Assembly: GCA_024643345.1 (NCBI GenBank)
Contig: JAHENB010000063.1
Coordinates: forward strand, 75,013 to 139,012
DNA: 64,000 nt
Direction: 5' to 3'
DNA from: Maribacter sp.
GTDB taxonomy: Bacteria; Bacteroidota; Bacteroidia; Flavobacteriales; Flavobacteriaceae
Shown: positions 28,910 to 40,146 of the stretch, piece by piece
How the letters are laid out: every line of letters begins with the position of its first letter
Position numbering within the stretch: the stretch's first letter is position 1
Notes under the pieces: model-generated
What the model was told of the DNA's origin: nothing
Seen by the model: only the letters and a program-made list of their open reading frames with translations
Database searches by the model: none
Program-made: the position numbers and the translations under genes

Positions 28910-31738
28910 ATGAAATACAATTTCGCTGAAATTGAGGCCAAATGGCAAAAATACTGGGCCGAAAATCAAACTTTTAGGGCAGAAAACAATGCTGGTAAAC
29001 CAAAGTATTATGTGCTCGATATGTTTCCCTATCCTTCGGGAGCGGGACTTCATGTGGGTCATCCATTGGGCTATATTGCAAGTGATATTTATGCCCGGTA
29101 CAAAAGACATCAGGGTTATAATGTGCTTCATCCTATGGGGTATGATTCGTTCGGCTTGCCTGCAGAGCAATATGCCATCCAAACAGGACAACATCCCGCG
29201 ATCACTACGGAGGCGAACATAAGCAGGTATCGGGAACAACTTGATAGGATAGGATTTTCCTTTGACTGGGGAAGGGAAGTGCGTACCTCGGATCCCAAAT
29301 ATTATAAATGGACCCAGTGGATCTTTATCCAACTCTTCAATTCTTGGTACAATAGAGACACCGATAAGGCAGAGGACATTGAATCCTTGGTTTCAATATT
29401 CGAACAACAAGGCAATGCGGAGGTGAACGGGGTTTGTGATGGGGATACTCCCCGATTTTCAGCCTTTGATTGGAAAGAAATGTCCGAGAGCGAGCAACAG
29501 GCCATTCTCTTAAAATATCGCCTGACTTATCTTGCCGAAAGTGAGGTCAATTGGTGTGCCGCATTGGGGACCGTTCTAGCGAACGATGAGGTTGTGAACG
29601 GAGTATCGGAACGTGGGGGTCACCCGGTCGTCCGTAAAAAAATGACCCAATGGAGCATGCGCATCACGGCCTACGCCCAACGTTTGCTCGACGGGCTCGA
29701 CACGATTGATTGGCCACAGCCCTTAAAGGATTCACAGGCCAATTGGATTGGTAGGTCTGAAGGTGCATCCGTTGTTTTCAATACTCTCCCCTCTCCTGGG
29801 AATGGGAACAGCTATCCTATCGAAGTGTTCACTACTCGGCCAGATACTATTTTTGGAGCAAGTTTTATGACTTTGGCCCCAGAACATGAATTGGTCTTAA
29901 AAATTACCACTCCCGAACAAAAGCCCAAGGTTAAGGCCTATATCGAAGCCAGTGCAATGCGTTCGGAACGCGACCGTATGGCCGATGTTAAGAGTGTCAC
30001 TGGGGCCTTTACGGGTGCATATGCCGAACATCCCTTCACCAAGGCCCCCATTCCCATATGGATTGGCGATTATGTTTTGGCCGGTTATGGCACCGGAGCG
30101 GTTATGTCGGTACCCTGCGGAGATCAGCGAGACTTCGATTTTGCCAAATATTTCGATATTCCCATTCCGAATATCTTTCATGGGGCGGACATCACCGAGC
30201 AAGCCTTTGTCGATAAAGCACAAACGCAGATCGCCAATTCAGATTTTTTAAATGGTTTGTCCCATAAACGGGCGCTAAAAAAGGTCATTGAAGTGCTCGA
30301 AAAGATGGGACAAGGGAAGGGCAAGGTAAATTATCGCCTGCGAGATGCCGTTTTTAGCCGTCAACGCTATTGGGGCGAGCCTTTTCCCGTTTATTACGTT
30401 GGAGGTATGCCCAGAATGATTCCTGGGGAACACTTGCCCATTAAACTTCCTGAAGTAGAAAAATATTTGCCCACCGAGACCGGCGAACCGCCCTTGGGCA
30501 ATGCAACGGAATGGGCCTGGGACACCTTAAACTCTGCGGTCGTAAGCAATCACAAGATCGACCATAAAACGGTATTTCCTTTGGAACTGAATACCATGCC
30601 CGGTTGGGCAGGAAGTTCCCAGTATTTTAACCGCTATATGGATCCCCACAACGAGGCGGAAATATTTTCCAAAGAAGCGATCGACTATTGGCAAGAGGTT
30701 GATCTTTATATAGGGGGCAGCGAACATGCCACCGGGCATTTGCTGTACTCGCGGTTTTGGCAGAAGTTTATGTTCGACAAGGGCTTGGTGCCCCATGACG
30801 AGTTCGCCAAAAAATTAATCAACCAGGGCATGGTCACTGGAATGAGTGCCTTTATCTATAGAGATGAAGAAACGGGCAGGGTGATATCAAAAGGTTTGGT
30901 CGGCGATAAAAAAATGACCCCCATCCATGTCGATATCTCATTGATCAATAGTGCCGATGAATTGGACATCAATGCATTCAAAAAGTGGCAACCCGACTAT
31001 GGGGATACGGAGTTCGTATTGGAAAATGGGAAATATATCGTCGGCCGCGAGATTGAAAAGATGTCGAAATCTAAATACAATGTGGTGAGCCCAGACAGTA
31101 TTTGCGAACAATACGGTGCGGATAGCCTAAGGCTTTATGAAATGTTTTTAGGGCCCTTAGAACAATCAAAACCTTGGAACACCGCGGGCATAACCGGCGT
31201 GCATGGCTTCTTGAAGAAACTCTGGCGATTGTATTTTGACGAAAAAGGGATGCAGGTCACCCGATCGGAGCCTTCAAAGGAAAGCCTAAAGACTTTGCAC
31301 AAAACCATCAAAAAGGTGGCCGACGACATTGAGCACTTTTCTTTCAATACCACCGTGTCCTCTTTTATGATCTGCGTCAATGAATTGACCTTTCAAAATT
31401 GTCACAGCAGGGCGATACTCGAACCCCTTGTAGTTATGGTGTCACCCTATGCCCCGCACATTGCGGAAGAACTTTGGGCCCAATTAGGTCATACCGACTC
31501 CATTTCCACTGTTCCCTTTCCTGTGTTTGACGCCAAATATTTGGTTGAGAGCAGTAAAGAATACCCCATATCGTTCAATGGTAAGATGCGTTTTACATTG
31601 GAGTTGCCTTCTGATATGGGAAAGGAAGATATCGAAGCCATGGTCTTGGCTCATGAAAAAACCCAAAAACAACTTGAAGGTCGTACCCCCAAGAAAGTCA
31701 TTGTTGTGACAGGGAAAATCGTGAACATCGTAAGCTAG
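28910..31738 (+). CDS. leuS: leucine--tRNA ligase
   Basis: MFPYPSGAGLHVGHPLGYIASDIYARYKR; KMSKSKYNVVSPD. Confidence 0.97.
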   Translation: MKYNFAEIEAKWQKYWAENQTFRAENNAGKPKYYVLDMFPYPSGAGLHVGHPLGYIASDIYARYKRHQGYNVLHPMGYDSFGLPAEQYAIQTGQHPAITTEANISRYREQLDRIGFSFDWGREVRTSDPKYYKWTQWIFIQLFNSWYNRDTDKAEDIESLVSIFEQQGNAEVNGVCDGDTPRFSAFDWKEMSESEQQAILLKYRLTYLAESEVNWCAALGTVLANDEVVNGVSERGGHPVVRKKMTQWSMRITAYAQRLLDGLDTIDWPQPLKDSQANWIGRSEGASVVFNTLPSPGNGNSYPIEVFTTRPDTIFGASFMTLAPEHELVLKITTPEQKPKVKAYIEASAMRSERDRMADVKSVTGAFTGAYAEHPFTKAPIPIWIGDYVLAGYGTGAVMSVPCGDQRDFDFAKYFDIPIPNIFHGADITEQAFVDKAQTQIANSDFLNGLSHKRALKKVIEVLEKMGQGKGKVNYRLRDAVFSRQRYWGEPFPVYYVGGMPRMIPGEHLPIKLPEVEKYLPTETGEPPLGNATEWAWDTLNSAVVSNHKIDHKTVFPLELNTMPGWAGSSQYFNRYMDPHNEAEIFSKEAIDYWQEVDLYIGGSEHATGHLLYSRFWQKFMFDKGLVPHDEFAKKLINQGMVTGMSAFIYRDEETGRVISKGLVGDKKMTPIHVDISLINSADELDINAFKKWQPDYGDTEFVLENGKYIVGREIEKMSKSKYNVVSPDSICEQYGADSLRLYEMFLGPLEQSKPWNTAGITGVHGFLKKLWRLYFDEKGMQVTRSEPSKESLKTLHKTIKKVADDIEHFSFNTTVSSFMICVNELTFQNCHSRAILEPLVVMVSPYAPHIAEELWAQLGHTDSISTVPFPVFDAKYLVESSKEYPISFNGKMRFTLELPSDMGKEDIEAMVLAHEKTQKQLEGRTPKKVIVVTGKIVNIVS

Positions 31739-31907
31739 TCTTACTGGTAAGAATCCTTTGAACAATGGACATTTTGTCAGAATTTGGCAAAACACCAACG
31801 ATTTTCTAAAAAATTGGGAATTGGCGGGGTTTTTGCTTTGTAAAGAAATGATATTAGGATTAGTTTCAATCTTTGATATCTTTATTTAAAAAATAATTAG
31901 AAAAATT

Positions 31908-32603
31908 ATGATGGGATATTATATTCTGATCGGTGCAATTGCCCTGGTCAGCTGGTTGGTGAGTAACAAATTAAAGAACAAGTTCAAGTTTTATTCAAAA
32001 GTGCATCTGCGCAATGGGATGAGCGGTGCCGAGATCGCGGAAAAAATGCTGGCCGATCATGGTATTCGTGATGTCAAGGTGGTCTCTACTCCAGGGATGT
32101 TGAGCGATCATTACAATCCAAAAAACAAGACGGTAAACCTTAGTGAAGGGGTTTATAACCAACGCAATGCTTCCGCAGCGGCGGTAGCGGCCCATGAATG
32201 TGGGCACGCGGTGCAGCATGCCCAAGCCTATGAATGGCTTACTCTGCGTTCTAAATTGGTGCCCGTGGTGAGCGTAACTTCCGGTTTGAGTATGTGGGTG
32301 GTATTTGGCGGTTTGATGCTAGGTGCGGCGGCCGGTGCAGGCCTTGGTTATTATGTTGCCGTGGCAGGTTTGGCGATGATGGGTATGGCCACTTTGTTCA
32401 GCTTCATTACTTTGCCGGTTGAATATGATGCCAGTAACCGTGCATTGGCATGGTTAAAGTCAAAAAACATGGTTTCACAGGAGGAATACAAAGGTTCCGA
32501 GGACGCTTTAAAATGGGCCGCCCGTACCTATCTCGTTGCTGCCATTGGATCTTTGGCTACACTGGTGTATTGGGGAATGCAGGTACTCGGGGGCAGGGAT
32601 TGA
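31908..32603 (+). CDS. YugP-family zinc metallopeptidase
   Basis: HECGHAVQHAQAYEWLTLRSKLVP; TM segments. Confidence 0.92.
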   Translation: MMGYYILIGAIALVSWLVSNKLKNKFKFYSKVHLRNGMSGAEIAEKMLADHGIRDVKVVSTPGMLSDHYNPKNKTVNLSEGVYNQRNASAAAVAAHECGHAVQHAQAYEWLTLRSKLVPVVSVTSGLSMWVVFGGLMLGAAAGAGLGYYVAVAGLAMMGMATLFSFITLPVEYDASNRALAWLKSKNMVSQEEYKGSEDALKWAARTYLVAAIGSLATLVYWGMQVLGGRD

Positions 32604-32623
32604 AAATATATATGCTAGTTGAA

Positions 32624-32659
32624 AAAGCCCATCCCGATTCTTTCTGGATGGGCTTTTTG
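32624..32659 (+). terminator. Rho-independent terminator
   Basis: AAAAGCCCATCC / GGATGGGCTTTT perfect 12-bp stem with T-tract. Confidence 0.9.
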
Positions 32660-32708
32660 ATTTTGAAAAGGGTGCCAATGATTTAAGGCAGCTTTGACCA
32701 AGGATTTG

Positions 32709-33179
32709 TTAGATGGTAATCTGTCGATCGATCTGTTGGGCAAGGGAAATAAAAGTTTCGGTTCGGGAGACCCCCTCAATTTGTTGAATTTCCTTATTGA
32801 GCACCTGCATCAAATGTTCATTATCCCTGCAAAGCACCTTGATCAGAATAGACCAATTGCCTGTGGTGTAATGGCATTCCAATACTTCGGGTATCTTTTC
32901 GAGTTGTTTGACCGCAGCAGGATTGCTCATGGCCTTATCCAGGTAAATACCGATATAGGCCATTGTGGTATAGCCCATGGCCTTAGGGTTGATCAAAAAT
33001 TTTGAACCCGCGAGCAGTCCGGATGATTCCAATTTTCTAAGCCTTTGATGAATCGCTGCGCCTGATATGCCAATGTTTCTTGCAATTTCTAAAACAGGTT
33101 TCCTGGCATCCTGCATCAAATATCTTAGTATTTTCTTATCTATACCATCTATTTTTATCTTTTCGTTACCAGATTTCAT
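32709..33179 (-). CDS. Lrp/AsnC family transcriptional regulator
   Basis: IDGIDKKILRYLMQDARKPVLEIARNIGISGAAIHQRLRKLE HTH plus RAM domain. Confidence 0.95.
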   Translation of the reverse strand: MKSGNEKIKIDGIDKKILRYLMQDARKPVLEIARNIGISGAAIHQRLRKLESSGLLAGSKFLINPKAMGYTTMAYIGIYLDKAMSNPAAVKQLEKIPEVLECHYTTGNWSILIKVLCRDNEHLMQVLNKEIQQIEGVSRTETFISLAQQIDRQITI

Positions 33180-33386
33180 ATTTATTCTTTTGATTCATTC
33201 GTAAAAATAAGATTTTGCTTAAAAATAATAATTGCAATTTGCATTAAATGAATTGTTTCATAGCTGAATTTTCGACCATTTCGGATCAACAGTTTAGTAT
33301 ATGGCACAACATAGGATGAGTTGCGCTGTAAGATGGCCCAATTAATATAACAATACACATTGTGGTAACCTGGGAAAGGCAAAAGA

Positions 33387-34766
33387 TCAGCTGGCCACGG
33401 AGTCGGGATTATAGCCCAAGTAGGGCACATCATATTCTTTGAATTGGATACCCAGATTCTTCAACTCCTCAAGGATGGGCTCGTACACTTCTTTTTTGAT
33501 TGGAATTTGAACCCCCGGGGTGGCAATCTTTTGGTTCAAAATAAGCAATGTGGCAATGGCGACGGGTAGGCCAACGGTTTTTGCCATGGCCGTATGGGTC
33601 CTGTTTTCCCCAATGACCACCATGTTGGCGTCGATTTGCTTCTTTTCCCCCTCAATTTCGTAGCCGAACTTATGGTACATTACGATCATATCCTTATCAT
33701 CTTCGGCCAAAGTCCAGCTGTCTTCGAGGATGGCCTGAAGAATTTGTGCAGGAGTGGCTTGTTTAAGGGCAATGGTCTTTTTTCGATTGAATATATCCAG
33801 TTCCACCAGCTTGTCCCACATGATATCATCTTGATCGATCTTCAAATAATGCCTCATTTTGAGTTCCACGGTGTCCGTTGGAGAATAGGGAAGAAAAAGA
33901 TTCACGAATTCTCGGTAAGACATCCCTTCTGAATTGTCGATGCTATAGCTGTCATCAGTCATTCCCAATTGCACGAACATGTTCCAAGCTTTGGAAAAGC
34001 CCACTCTGCGCATGGTGCCGCGATAAAGGGTAAGTGCATTTTGTAATCCATAGGCCTCCCTATAGTTAAGGGAATCCCTGTTGGCATACCCCTCGAAACG
34101 GCCGAAGCCTTCAATGTCAAAAAACTCGGTTCGTCTAAAGAGCTTGTGGTAGGGAATGTATTTGTAGGTGCCTTCCTGAATAAATTTGGCGGCACCGCCT
34201 TGACCGGCGACCACAACATTTCGTGGGTTCCACGTAAATTTATAGTTCCATAGGTTATTGTCGCTTTCAGGGGCCACCAAACCACCCGTAAATGATTCGA
34301 AAAGCAACATTTTTCCTCCTTTGGCCCTGATACGGTCTATGATCTGCATTGCGCTCATATGGTCGATCCCGGGATCGAGGCCGATTTCGTTCATAAAGAC
34401 AAGGCCCTTCTCCCTTGCCTTTGTGTCAAGGGCCTTGATTTCATCACTGATGTATGAAGCCGTGACCAGATGTTTGTTTTGGGCAATACAGTCTTCGGCC
34501 ACCTTGATGTGGAATCGGGCGGGCAACATGGAAACTACAATATCACAGTCGGATATGGCATGTATTCTCTCGTCATCATTAAAAATGTCAAGTTGGATTA
34601 CCTTGCAGGACGGATGGTTTTTGACCTTTTCCGGAATCCCTTCCGGATTAAGGTCGCCAATGGTCAGTCGAAGCTTTTCGGATGCTGACTTTTCCAAAAA
34701 ATAATCCAAAAGATAGGAGGTCGATTTTCCGGCACCCACCACAAGTATTTTTCGCAACATATGCAT
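33387..34766 (-). CDS. Saccharopine dehydrogenase family protein
   Basis: KILVVGAGKSTSYLLDYFLE; NEIGLDPGIDHMSAMQIID; SFTGGLVAPESDNNLWNYKFTWNPRNVV. Confidence 0.93.
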   Translation of the reverse strand: MHMLRKILVVGAGKSTSYLLDYFLEKSASEKLRLTIGDLNPEGIPEKVKNHPSCKVIQLDIFNDDERIHAISDCDIVVSMLPARFHIKVAEDCIAQNKHLVTASYISDEIKALDTKAREKGLVFMNEIGLDPGIDHMSAMQIIDRIRAKGGKMLLFESFTGGLVAPESDNNLWNYKFTWNPRNVVVAGQGGAAKFIQEGTYKYIPYHKLFRRTEFFDIEGFGRFEGYANRDSLNYREAYGLQNALTLYRGTMRRVGFSKAWNMFVQLGMTDDSYSIDNSEGMSYREFVNLFLPYSPTDTVELKMRHYLKIDQDDIMWDKLVELDIFNRKKTIALKQATPAQILQAILEDSWTLAEDDKDMIVMYHKFGYEIEGEKKQIDANMVVIGENRTHTAMAKTVGLPVAIATLLILNQKIATPGVQIPIKKEVYEPILEELKNLGIQFKEYDVPYLGYNPDSVAS

Positions 34767-34845
34767 TGACTATTTTTGCGTCGGATATAACGCAGGACGA
34801 AGGTATCAAATTGTTACATTTATCAAAAAAGTAAGTCATTAAGTT

Positions 34846-35232
34846 ATGAACAGAACAATATTTTTAACAGGTGTCATTTTTGGAGGATTGAGCGTAATTT
34901 TAGGAGCATTCGGGGCCCATGGTTTGGAGAAATTGTTAGATGTGCCGGCAATGGATACTTTTGAAACGGGAGTGAGATACCAAATGTATCATGCAATTTT
35001 GTTGTTGGTACTCGGAAGTACCTCCCGAATACCTATGGAAAGCAAAAAATGGGTCTTTTATTTCTTTGTCATCGGGATTGTGCTTTTCTCTTTTTCCCTT
35101 TATCTCTTGGCTACAAATGCCTTGACCAGGTTCGATTTTAAGACCATCGGCTTTATCACCCCAGTTGGAGGCACTTTATTGATTGCCGGTTGGGGTCTGT
35201 TGGGCCATCGTTGTTTGAGGCATTACGACTAA
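34846..35232 (+). CDS. DUF423 domain-containing membrane protein
   Basis: GGLSVILGAFGAHGLEKLL...ETGVRYQMYHAILLL. Confidence 0.92.
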   Translation: MNRTIFLTGVIFGGLSVILGAFGAHGLEKLLDVPAMDTFETGVRYQMYHAILLLVLGSTSRIPMESKKWVFYFFVIGIVLFSFSLYLLATNALTRFDFKTIGFITPVGGTLLIAGWGLLGHRCLRHYD

Positions 35233-35300
35233 TAAATTCGTAAAATTGATTCGGTAAATATAAATTTATGATAATTTTACGCCTATAAAAGTCCCTTTGA

Positions 35301-36923
35301 ATGAACATTTCGAAAAAAACCTCCAATTTCAATTCCCTATCGCTATCGGCATATGGTGTACATCACGACCGAATAAGGTATCAATTGTCCCCTTCCGAAC
35401 TGCACGAAATTACCCTGGAAAATAATATGGGCCGCGAAGCTTCTTCAGGAGCGCTTGCCATAAATACCGGAGCATTTACCGGAAGATCTCCACAAGATCG
35501 GTTTATTGTTAAGGATGCCATCACCGCCGATGAGGTTTGGTGGGGCAACATCAATATTCCGTTTGAACCAGAGGCATTTGATTCTTTGTACGAAAAGGTC
35601 ATCGCATACCTCAATGATAAAGAGCTGTATGTGCGCGACTGCTATGCTTGTGCCGATGCCAACTATCGTATGGATATTCGGGTAATCACCGAATACCCAT
35701 GGTCTAGCCTGTTCGCATATAATATGTTCATCCGCCCGACCGTGGAGGAGCTGAAACATTTTGAGCCCGAATGGACGGTCATCAGCGCTCCTGGTTTTAG
35801 GGCCGATCCACAGATTGATGGTACAAGACAACACAATTTTGCCATACTGAATTTCACCAAAAAAATGGTTTTGATCGGTGGATCGGGATATACCGGCGAA
35901 ATAAAGAAAGGAATATTTTCCGCGCTCAACTTTATCCTGCCCGTTCAAAAGAAAACCCTTCCCATGCATTGCTCAGCCAATACCGGAAAGGAAGGCGATA
36001 CCTCAATATTCTTTGGTCTATCGGGAACGGGAAAGACCACCTTATCAACCGATGCCTCGCGCAAACTGATAGGTGACGATGAACATGGATGGAACAACGA
36101 AAATGCGGTCTTTAATTTTGAAGGTGGTTGCTATGCGAAGGTCATCAACCTTTCCGAAGATAATGAACCAGAGATCTATAAGGCCATTAAAAAGGGCGCT
36201 TTGTTGGAAAATGTGGTGATGGACGATTATGGAGTGGTTGATTTTACGGATACCTCCATTACCCAGAATACAAGGGTGAGTTATCCGATATATCACATCG
36301 ACAACGTACAGAGGCCTTCAATTGGAAAAAACCCCAAGCATATCTTTTTTCTAACGGCCGATGCCTTTGGCGTACTGCCCCCCATTTCGAAACTTACGCC
36401 AAGCCAGGCGGCTTATCATTTTATCTCGGGCTATACAGCGAAGGTGGCTGGCACTGAGGCAGGAGTGGTGGAGCCCGTCCCATCATTTTCGGCTTGTTTT
36501 GGGGCACCTTTTATGCCTTTGCACCCTGCCCGTTATGCCGAAATGTTAAGCAAAAAGATGAAGGAAAGTGGGGTAAGCGTTTGGTTGGTGAATACGGGTT
36601 GGACAGGGGGCCCTTATGGAGTGGGCACCAGAATGAAACTAAAATACACCAGGGCCATGATCAAGGCGGTCATCAACGGGGACCTAGGGCTTTATTCTTA
36701 TGATAAATACCATATCCATTCCGTTTTCGGGGTGGCACAACCTAGGGAATGTCCGGGTGTCCCTACCAGTGTGCTGAGTCCACGTACCACATGGAACGAT
36801 GATGAAGCCTATTATTCGACCGCTTTTAAACTTACGAACGCCTTTCGTGAAAATTTCAAAAAATACGAAGCCTATTCAAGCGAAGAAATTAGAAGGGGAG
36901 GGCCGCAGCGCTATGCCTTTTAA
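35301..36923 (+). CDS. pckA: phosphoenolpyruvate carboxykinase (ATP)
   Basis: GAFTGRSPQDRFIVKD; FFGLSGTGKTTLSTDASRKLIGDDEHGW. Confidence 0.97.
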   Translation: MNISKKTSNFNSLSLSAYGVHHDRIRYQLSPSELHEITLENNMGREASSGALAINTGAFTGRSPQDRFIVKDAITADEVWWGNINIPFEPEAFDSLYEKVIAYLNDKELYVRDCYACADANYRMDIRVITEYPWSSLFAYNMFIRPTVEELKHFEPEWTVISAPGFRADPQIDGTRQHNFAILNFTKKMVLIGGSGYTGEIKKGIFSALNFILPVQKKTLPMHCSANTGKEGDTSIFFGLSGTGKTTLSTDASRKLIGDDEHGWNNENAVFNFEGGCYAKVINLSEDNEPEIYKAIKKGALLENVVMDDYGVVDFTDTSITQNTRVSYPIYHIDNVQRPSIGKNPKHIFFLTADAFGVLPPISKLTPSQAAYHFISGYTAKVAGTEAGVVEPVPSFSACFGAPFMPLHPARYAEMLSKKMKESGVSVWLVNTGWTGGPYGVGTRMKLKYTRAMIKAVINGDLGLYSYDKYHIHSVFGVAQPRECPGVPTSVLSPRTTWNDDEAYYSTAFKLTNAFRENFKKYEAYSSEEIRRGGPQRYAF

Positions 36924-36936
36924 TTTTTTTTGGCCA

Positions 36937-37683
36937 TTATTTTTTGTTGACCGTGGTAATGTATTTTTGTAGTGCCATGGTCATTGAAGGCGTATCCGGT
37001 GTTGGGGCCTGTATGTCGATTCGCAATCCTGCCACCGTCGCAGCCTCTACGGTAGAGTCACCAAAAACAGCAATACGGGTTTCATTTTGCTGAAAATCCG
37101 GAAAATTCTTCAAAAGTGATTCTATACCGGAAGGACTGAAAAAAACCAAAATATCGTAATAAACATTCCTTAGATCGGACAGATCACTGATGACGGTCTT
37201 ATAGAAAATCCCCCTGGTCCAATTGATTCCCGCCTTGTTCAAGGTTTCCGGCACAATAGGTTTTAGCACATCCGAGGAAGGCAAGAGATACTTTTCGTCC
37301 TTGTATTTCTTGAATAGGCCCGCCAATTCTGAGAAATCCATTTTTCCCACATAGATTTTGCGCTTTCTATAGACTACATATTTCTGAAGGTAAAATGCCA
37401 CGGCTTCCGATTGGCAAAAATACTTCATGGTATCGGGTACCTTGAAACGCATTTCTTCTGACATTCTAAAATAATGGTCTACCGCGTTCCGGCTGGTAAG
37501 AATTACCGCACTAAAATTATTAAGATCTATTTTCTGCTGTCGCACCTCCTTGGCATCAACCCCCTCAACATGGATAAAAGGTCTAAAATCTACCTTAACC
37601 TTTTCCTTGTCTATCAATCTTGCGTAAGGGGAGTTCTCCATTTTCGGTTCTGGCTGCGAAACCAAAATCGTCTTTACTTTCAT
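36937..37683 (-). CDS. hemD: uroporphyrinogen-III synthase
   Basis: HemD-like: VILTSRNAVDHYF, IPETLNKAGI-type segment, ILVFFSPSGIESLLKNFPDFQ, AVFGDSTVEAA. Confidence 0.85.
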   Translation of the reverse strand: MKVKTILVSQPEPKMENSPYARLIDKEKVKVDFRPFIHVEGVDAKEVRQQKIDLNNFSAVILTSRNAVDHYFRMSEEMRFKVPDTMKYFCQSEAVAFYLQKYVVYRKRKIYVGKMDFSELAGLFKKYKDEKYLLPSSDVLKPIVPETLNKAGINWTRGIFYKTVISDLSDLRNVYYDILVFFSPSGIESLLKNFPDFQQNETRIAVFGDSTVEAATVAGLRIDIQAPTPDTPSMTMALQKYITTVNKK

Positions 37684-37688
37684 AGTTT

Positions 37689-38345
37689 TCAGCGGTTTAG
37701 GTAACTTACTATCAACACCAAGGGCGCGATTTCAAGTGCGCAAAGGTACAAAATAAAATAGAAAAAGTTGCCAGCTATGAAATTTTGGTGATTCTTCAAT
37801 AATGTTGCCCAGCCAATGACATTGATCAATAAAATTAATAAAATGGCCACATATACCACAATTTCGGAATCAACTAAAATAAAGCTAAGCACGACATTGG
37901 CCAGGAACATGATATAAGCACTATAATTGATATAGGACAACTTCTTGAAAATGATTTCCATGATCGTCTTTTCAGAACCAAAAATAATGGCATTCCCCAA
38001 CTGAAGACTTATTTTAAGCGATAGAAAAGCCACTAAAACTCCTAAAATCGTCAGATAAACCAGCGGATCGTCTTTTTCTGGAACACCAAAAAATAATTTG
38101 CCAATCAAGTAAAGAAAAAGGGAAAAATTGATCAACTGAAAAAAGGTAAGAAAAACCTGGAACCAATTCATCAGTTTATCTTTCTTGTTATAAAGGAAGA
38201 TGTATTTATTGTTGAACGGCAGAATCATAAAATTCATGTACCTGCCAAAAAACAAACCCTTCGCGACCACGATGAGGATGAGGCTCGAAAAAATCAAAAA
38301 GGTGATCCAATCAGGGGTGTTGACAGTTCTTAATACAGGTTCCAT
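37689..38345 (-). CDS. DUF4271 domain-containing membrane protein
   Basis: Multiple TM helices; adjacent to hemD in the arrangement I recall for Bacteroidota. Confidence 0.8.
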   Translation of the reverse strand: MEPVLRTVNTPDWITFLIFSSLILIVVAKGLFFGRYMNFMILPFNNKYIFLYNKKDKLMNWFQVFLTFFQLINFSLFLYLIGKLFFGVPEKDDPLVYLTILGVLVAFLSLKISLQLGNAIIFGSEKTIMEIIFKKLSYINYSAYIMFLANVVLSFILVDSEIVVYVAILLILLINVIGWATLLKNHQNFIAGNFFYFILYLCALEIAPLVLIVSYLNR

Positions 38346-40030
38346 TAATCTAATTTAATGCTAATGCCGTTAAGGCCATAATGCAGTCCGTTTTCCGATA
38401 TCCCAATTCTAAAATAAGAGGGGTGCTCCATTTCGGGTTTTGGAAGCATAAACGTAAATTGGGTGGTATCATTTGATTTAAGGACCAGTTTTTCGTCAAA
38501 GGCCAATTTTGGTTGAATGGCTTTGATGTCTTTGATGCGCTTGTATTGGTTCATGTATGCTATGGCAAATTTTAATTTTTTGAGTTCGATATCGGTATCG
38601 TAAGGGTTGATTACCCTTAAGACATAAACTTTCCCAGAATTTAGTGTATAAGACTCTTGATCCAAATCGCACTTAAGTTTGCGGAACGATTCAAAATCGT
38701 CTATAAATTTTCCATAAAAAATTTCACCATCCGGTTTGGTAAAAGCCACTGCCTCCTGAGCTAGGAATGGGGATACATAAAATACCTTTTGATGCTGTAC
38801 CTTGGCTTCACTATTATCTATGGAATACTGATTTTGGCGGTAATTTATATTGTTAAGGGAGTATGAAGGGCTACCCGAATAAAAGGCATACATGGGGGCC
38901 AGCCTGTAGCTGTTTTCAAAAACCACGGGAATTTCGCCTACTTGAGATTTCAAATGTTGTACCCATTCCTTATTGCCATGACTTTCGTAATAAATGGGAA
39001 ACAACGAATCGAATACCAACCCCAATCTGAGGTATAAAAGCACTGCAATGTTCAAAATGCCCATCCGCATTATCCATTTCCGGGTGTTATCATGGTCGAG
39101 CATAAAATTGAATGCCAATACGGCCAAAGGAATGGAAATGGTGATGATCCATTGGGTCTGTATTCTACGGTTAAAGCTTGAAATAAAAAAGAACAGCAAT
39201 ACGCCATAGGTAAGGTAAATTAATGCCTTGATGAACTTATCCTGTTTATTGGACCTGATAAGCGACAGATAAATCCATGGGAAGGTAAAACCAAAAATAG
39301 CGATCATGTTGAGCAAAAAACCCAAGGTGTACTTCTTGAATTGATAGGCATCGTTGGGCCTTTCGAACAAATGGTATTTTACCGAGACAAAATCGTTATC
39401 ATAAAGCCACCAAAAATGGGGTAGGTATGCCATGAGCGCGACCACCACGGAAAACCAAGCGTATTTGCTGGTCAATAATTTAGGATTGGAGAGCAGCACA
39501 AAAATGATGACCAGAACGGCATGGTATTTACTGTACATAAGTGCTGCCATCACAAGGCCCAGCCATAGGGCCCTCAGTAAAGTGGGACTGCCCAAAAATT
39601 TCTTGTAGACCAAAAGAAAAAGCGCAGTGAAAAATAACAGCGGGGTATCGGGCAAGGTGAAAAAACCGTAGGCGTTCAGAAGGGTCATGGAAAAAACAAG
39701 CACAAAAAAATGGGGTACGTAGACCTTCTTTTTAGCCTGATCGATCATGAGCCATAAAAAGATGACAGTACCTGCCCACATGAGACAACTGACCATTCGC
39801 ACCCCCAATTCCCCTTCAAAAAGCAAACTGCCCACATAGATCGTCCAGGCGACCATGGGTGGATGGTCGAAATAACCGAAGGCCAAGGTTCTGGAGTAAT
39901 ACCAATAATAGGCCTCATCAAAGATGAGTTCGGTAAATTGAGCCTGTATGAGGTTGAGTATTAAGATCGCCCCTAAGAAATAGAGGAAAAGTCTAGGAAA
40001 TTTTGGAGGTATCACTTGTGGTGCGTTCAA
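38345..40030 (-). CDS. ArnT-like / family 39 glycosyltransferase
   Basis: FTELIFDEAYYWYYSRTLAFGYFDHPPMVAW motif, multiple TM. Confidence 0.9.
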   Translation of the reverse strand: MNAPQVIPPKFPRLFLYFLGAILILNLIQAQFTELIFDEAYYWYYSRTLAFGYFDHPPMVAWTIYVGSLLFEGELGVRMVSCLMWAGTVIFLWLMIDQAKKKVYVPHFFVLVFSMTLLNAYGFFTLPDTPLLFFTALFLLVYKKFLGSPTLLRALWLGLVMAALMYSKYHAVLVIIFVLLSNPKLLTSKYAWFSVVVALMAYLPHFWWLYDNDFVSVKYHLFERPNDAYQFKKYTLGFLLNMIAIFGFTFPWIYLSLIRSNKQDKFIKALIYLTYGVLLFFFISSFNRRIQTQWIITISIPLAVLAFNFMLDHDNTRKWIMRMGILNIAVLLYLRLGLVFDSLFPIYYESHGNKEWVQHLKSQVGEIPVVFENSYRLAPMYAFYSGSPSYSLNNINYRQNQYSIDNSEAKVQHQKVFYVSPFLAQEAVAFTKPDGEIFYGKFIDDFESFRKLKCDLDQESYTLNSGKVYVLRVINPYDTDIELKKLKFAIAYMNQYKRIKDIKAIQPKLAFDEKLVLKSNDTTQFTFMLPKPEMEHPSYFRIGISENGLHYGLNGISIKLD

Positions 40031-40119
40031 GCCTCAAAATTACGAATTATCATCTTTAGGCAAGATTTAAAAAAAACATAAATAGGCGAATACTGCTTTA
40101 TCACAGTATTATAAAACAC

Positions 40120-40127
40120 TATTTTTG
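40120..40127 (+). promoter_or_regulatory. Bacteroidota-type -7 element
   Basis: TATTTTTG upstream of CDS at 40147. Confidence 0.45.
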
Positions 40128-40146
40128 TCCAAATTCCTTAAAATCA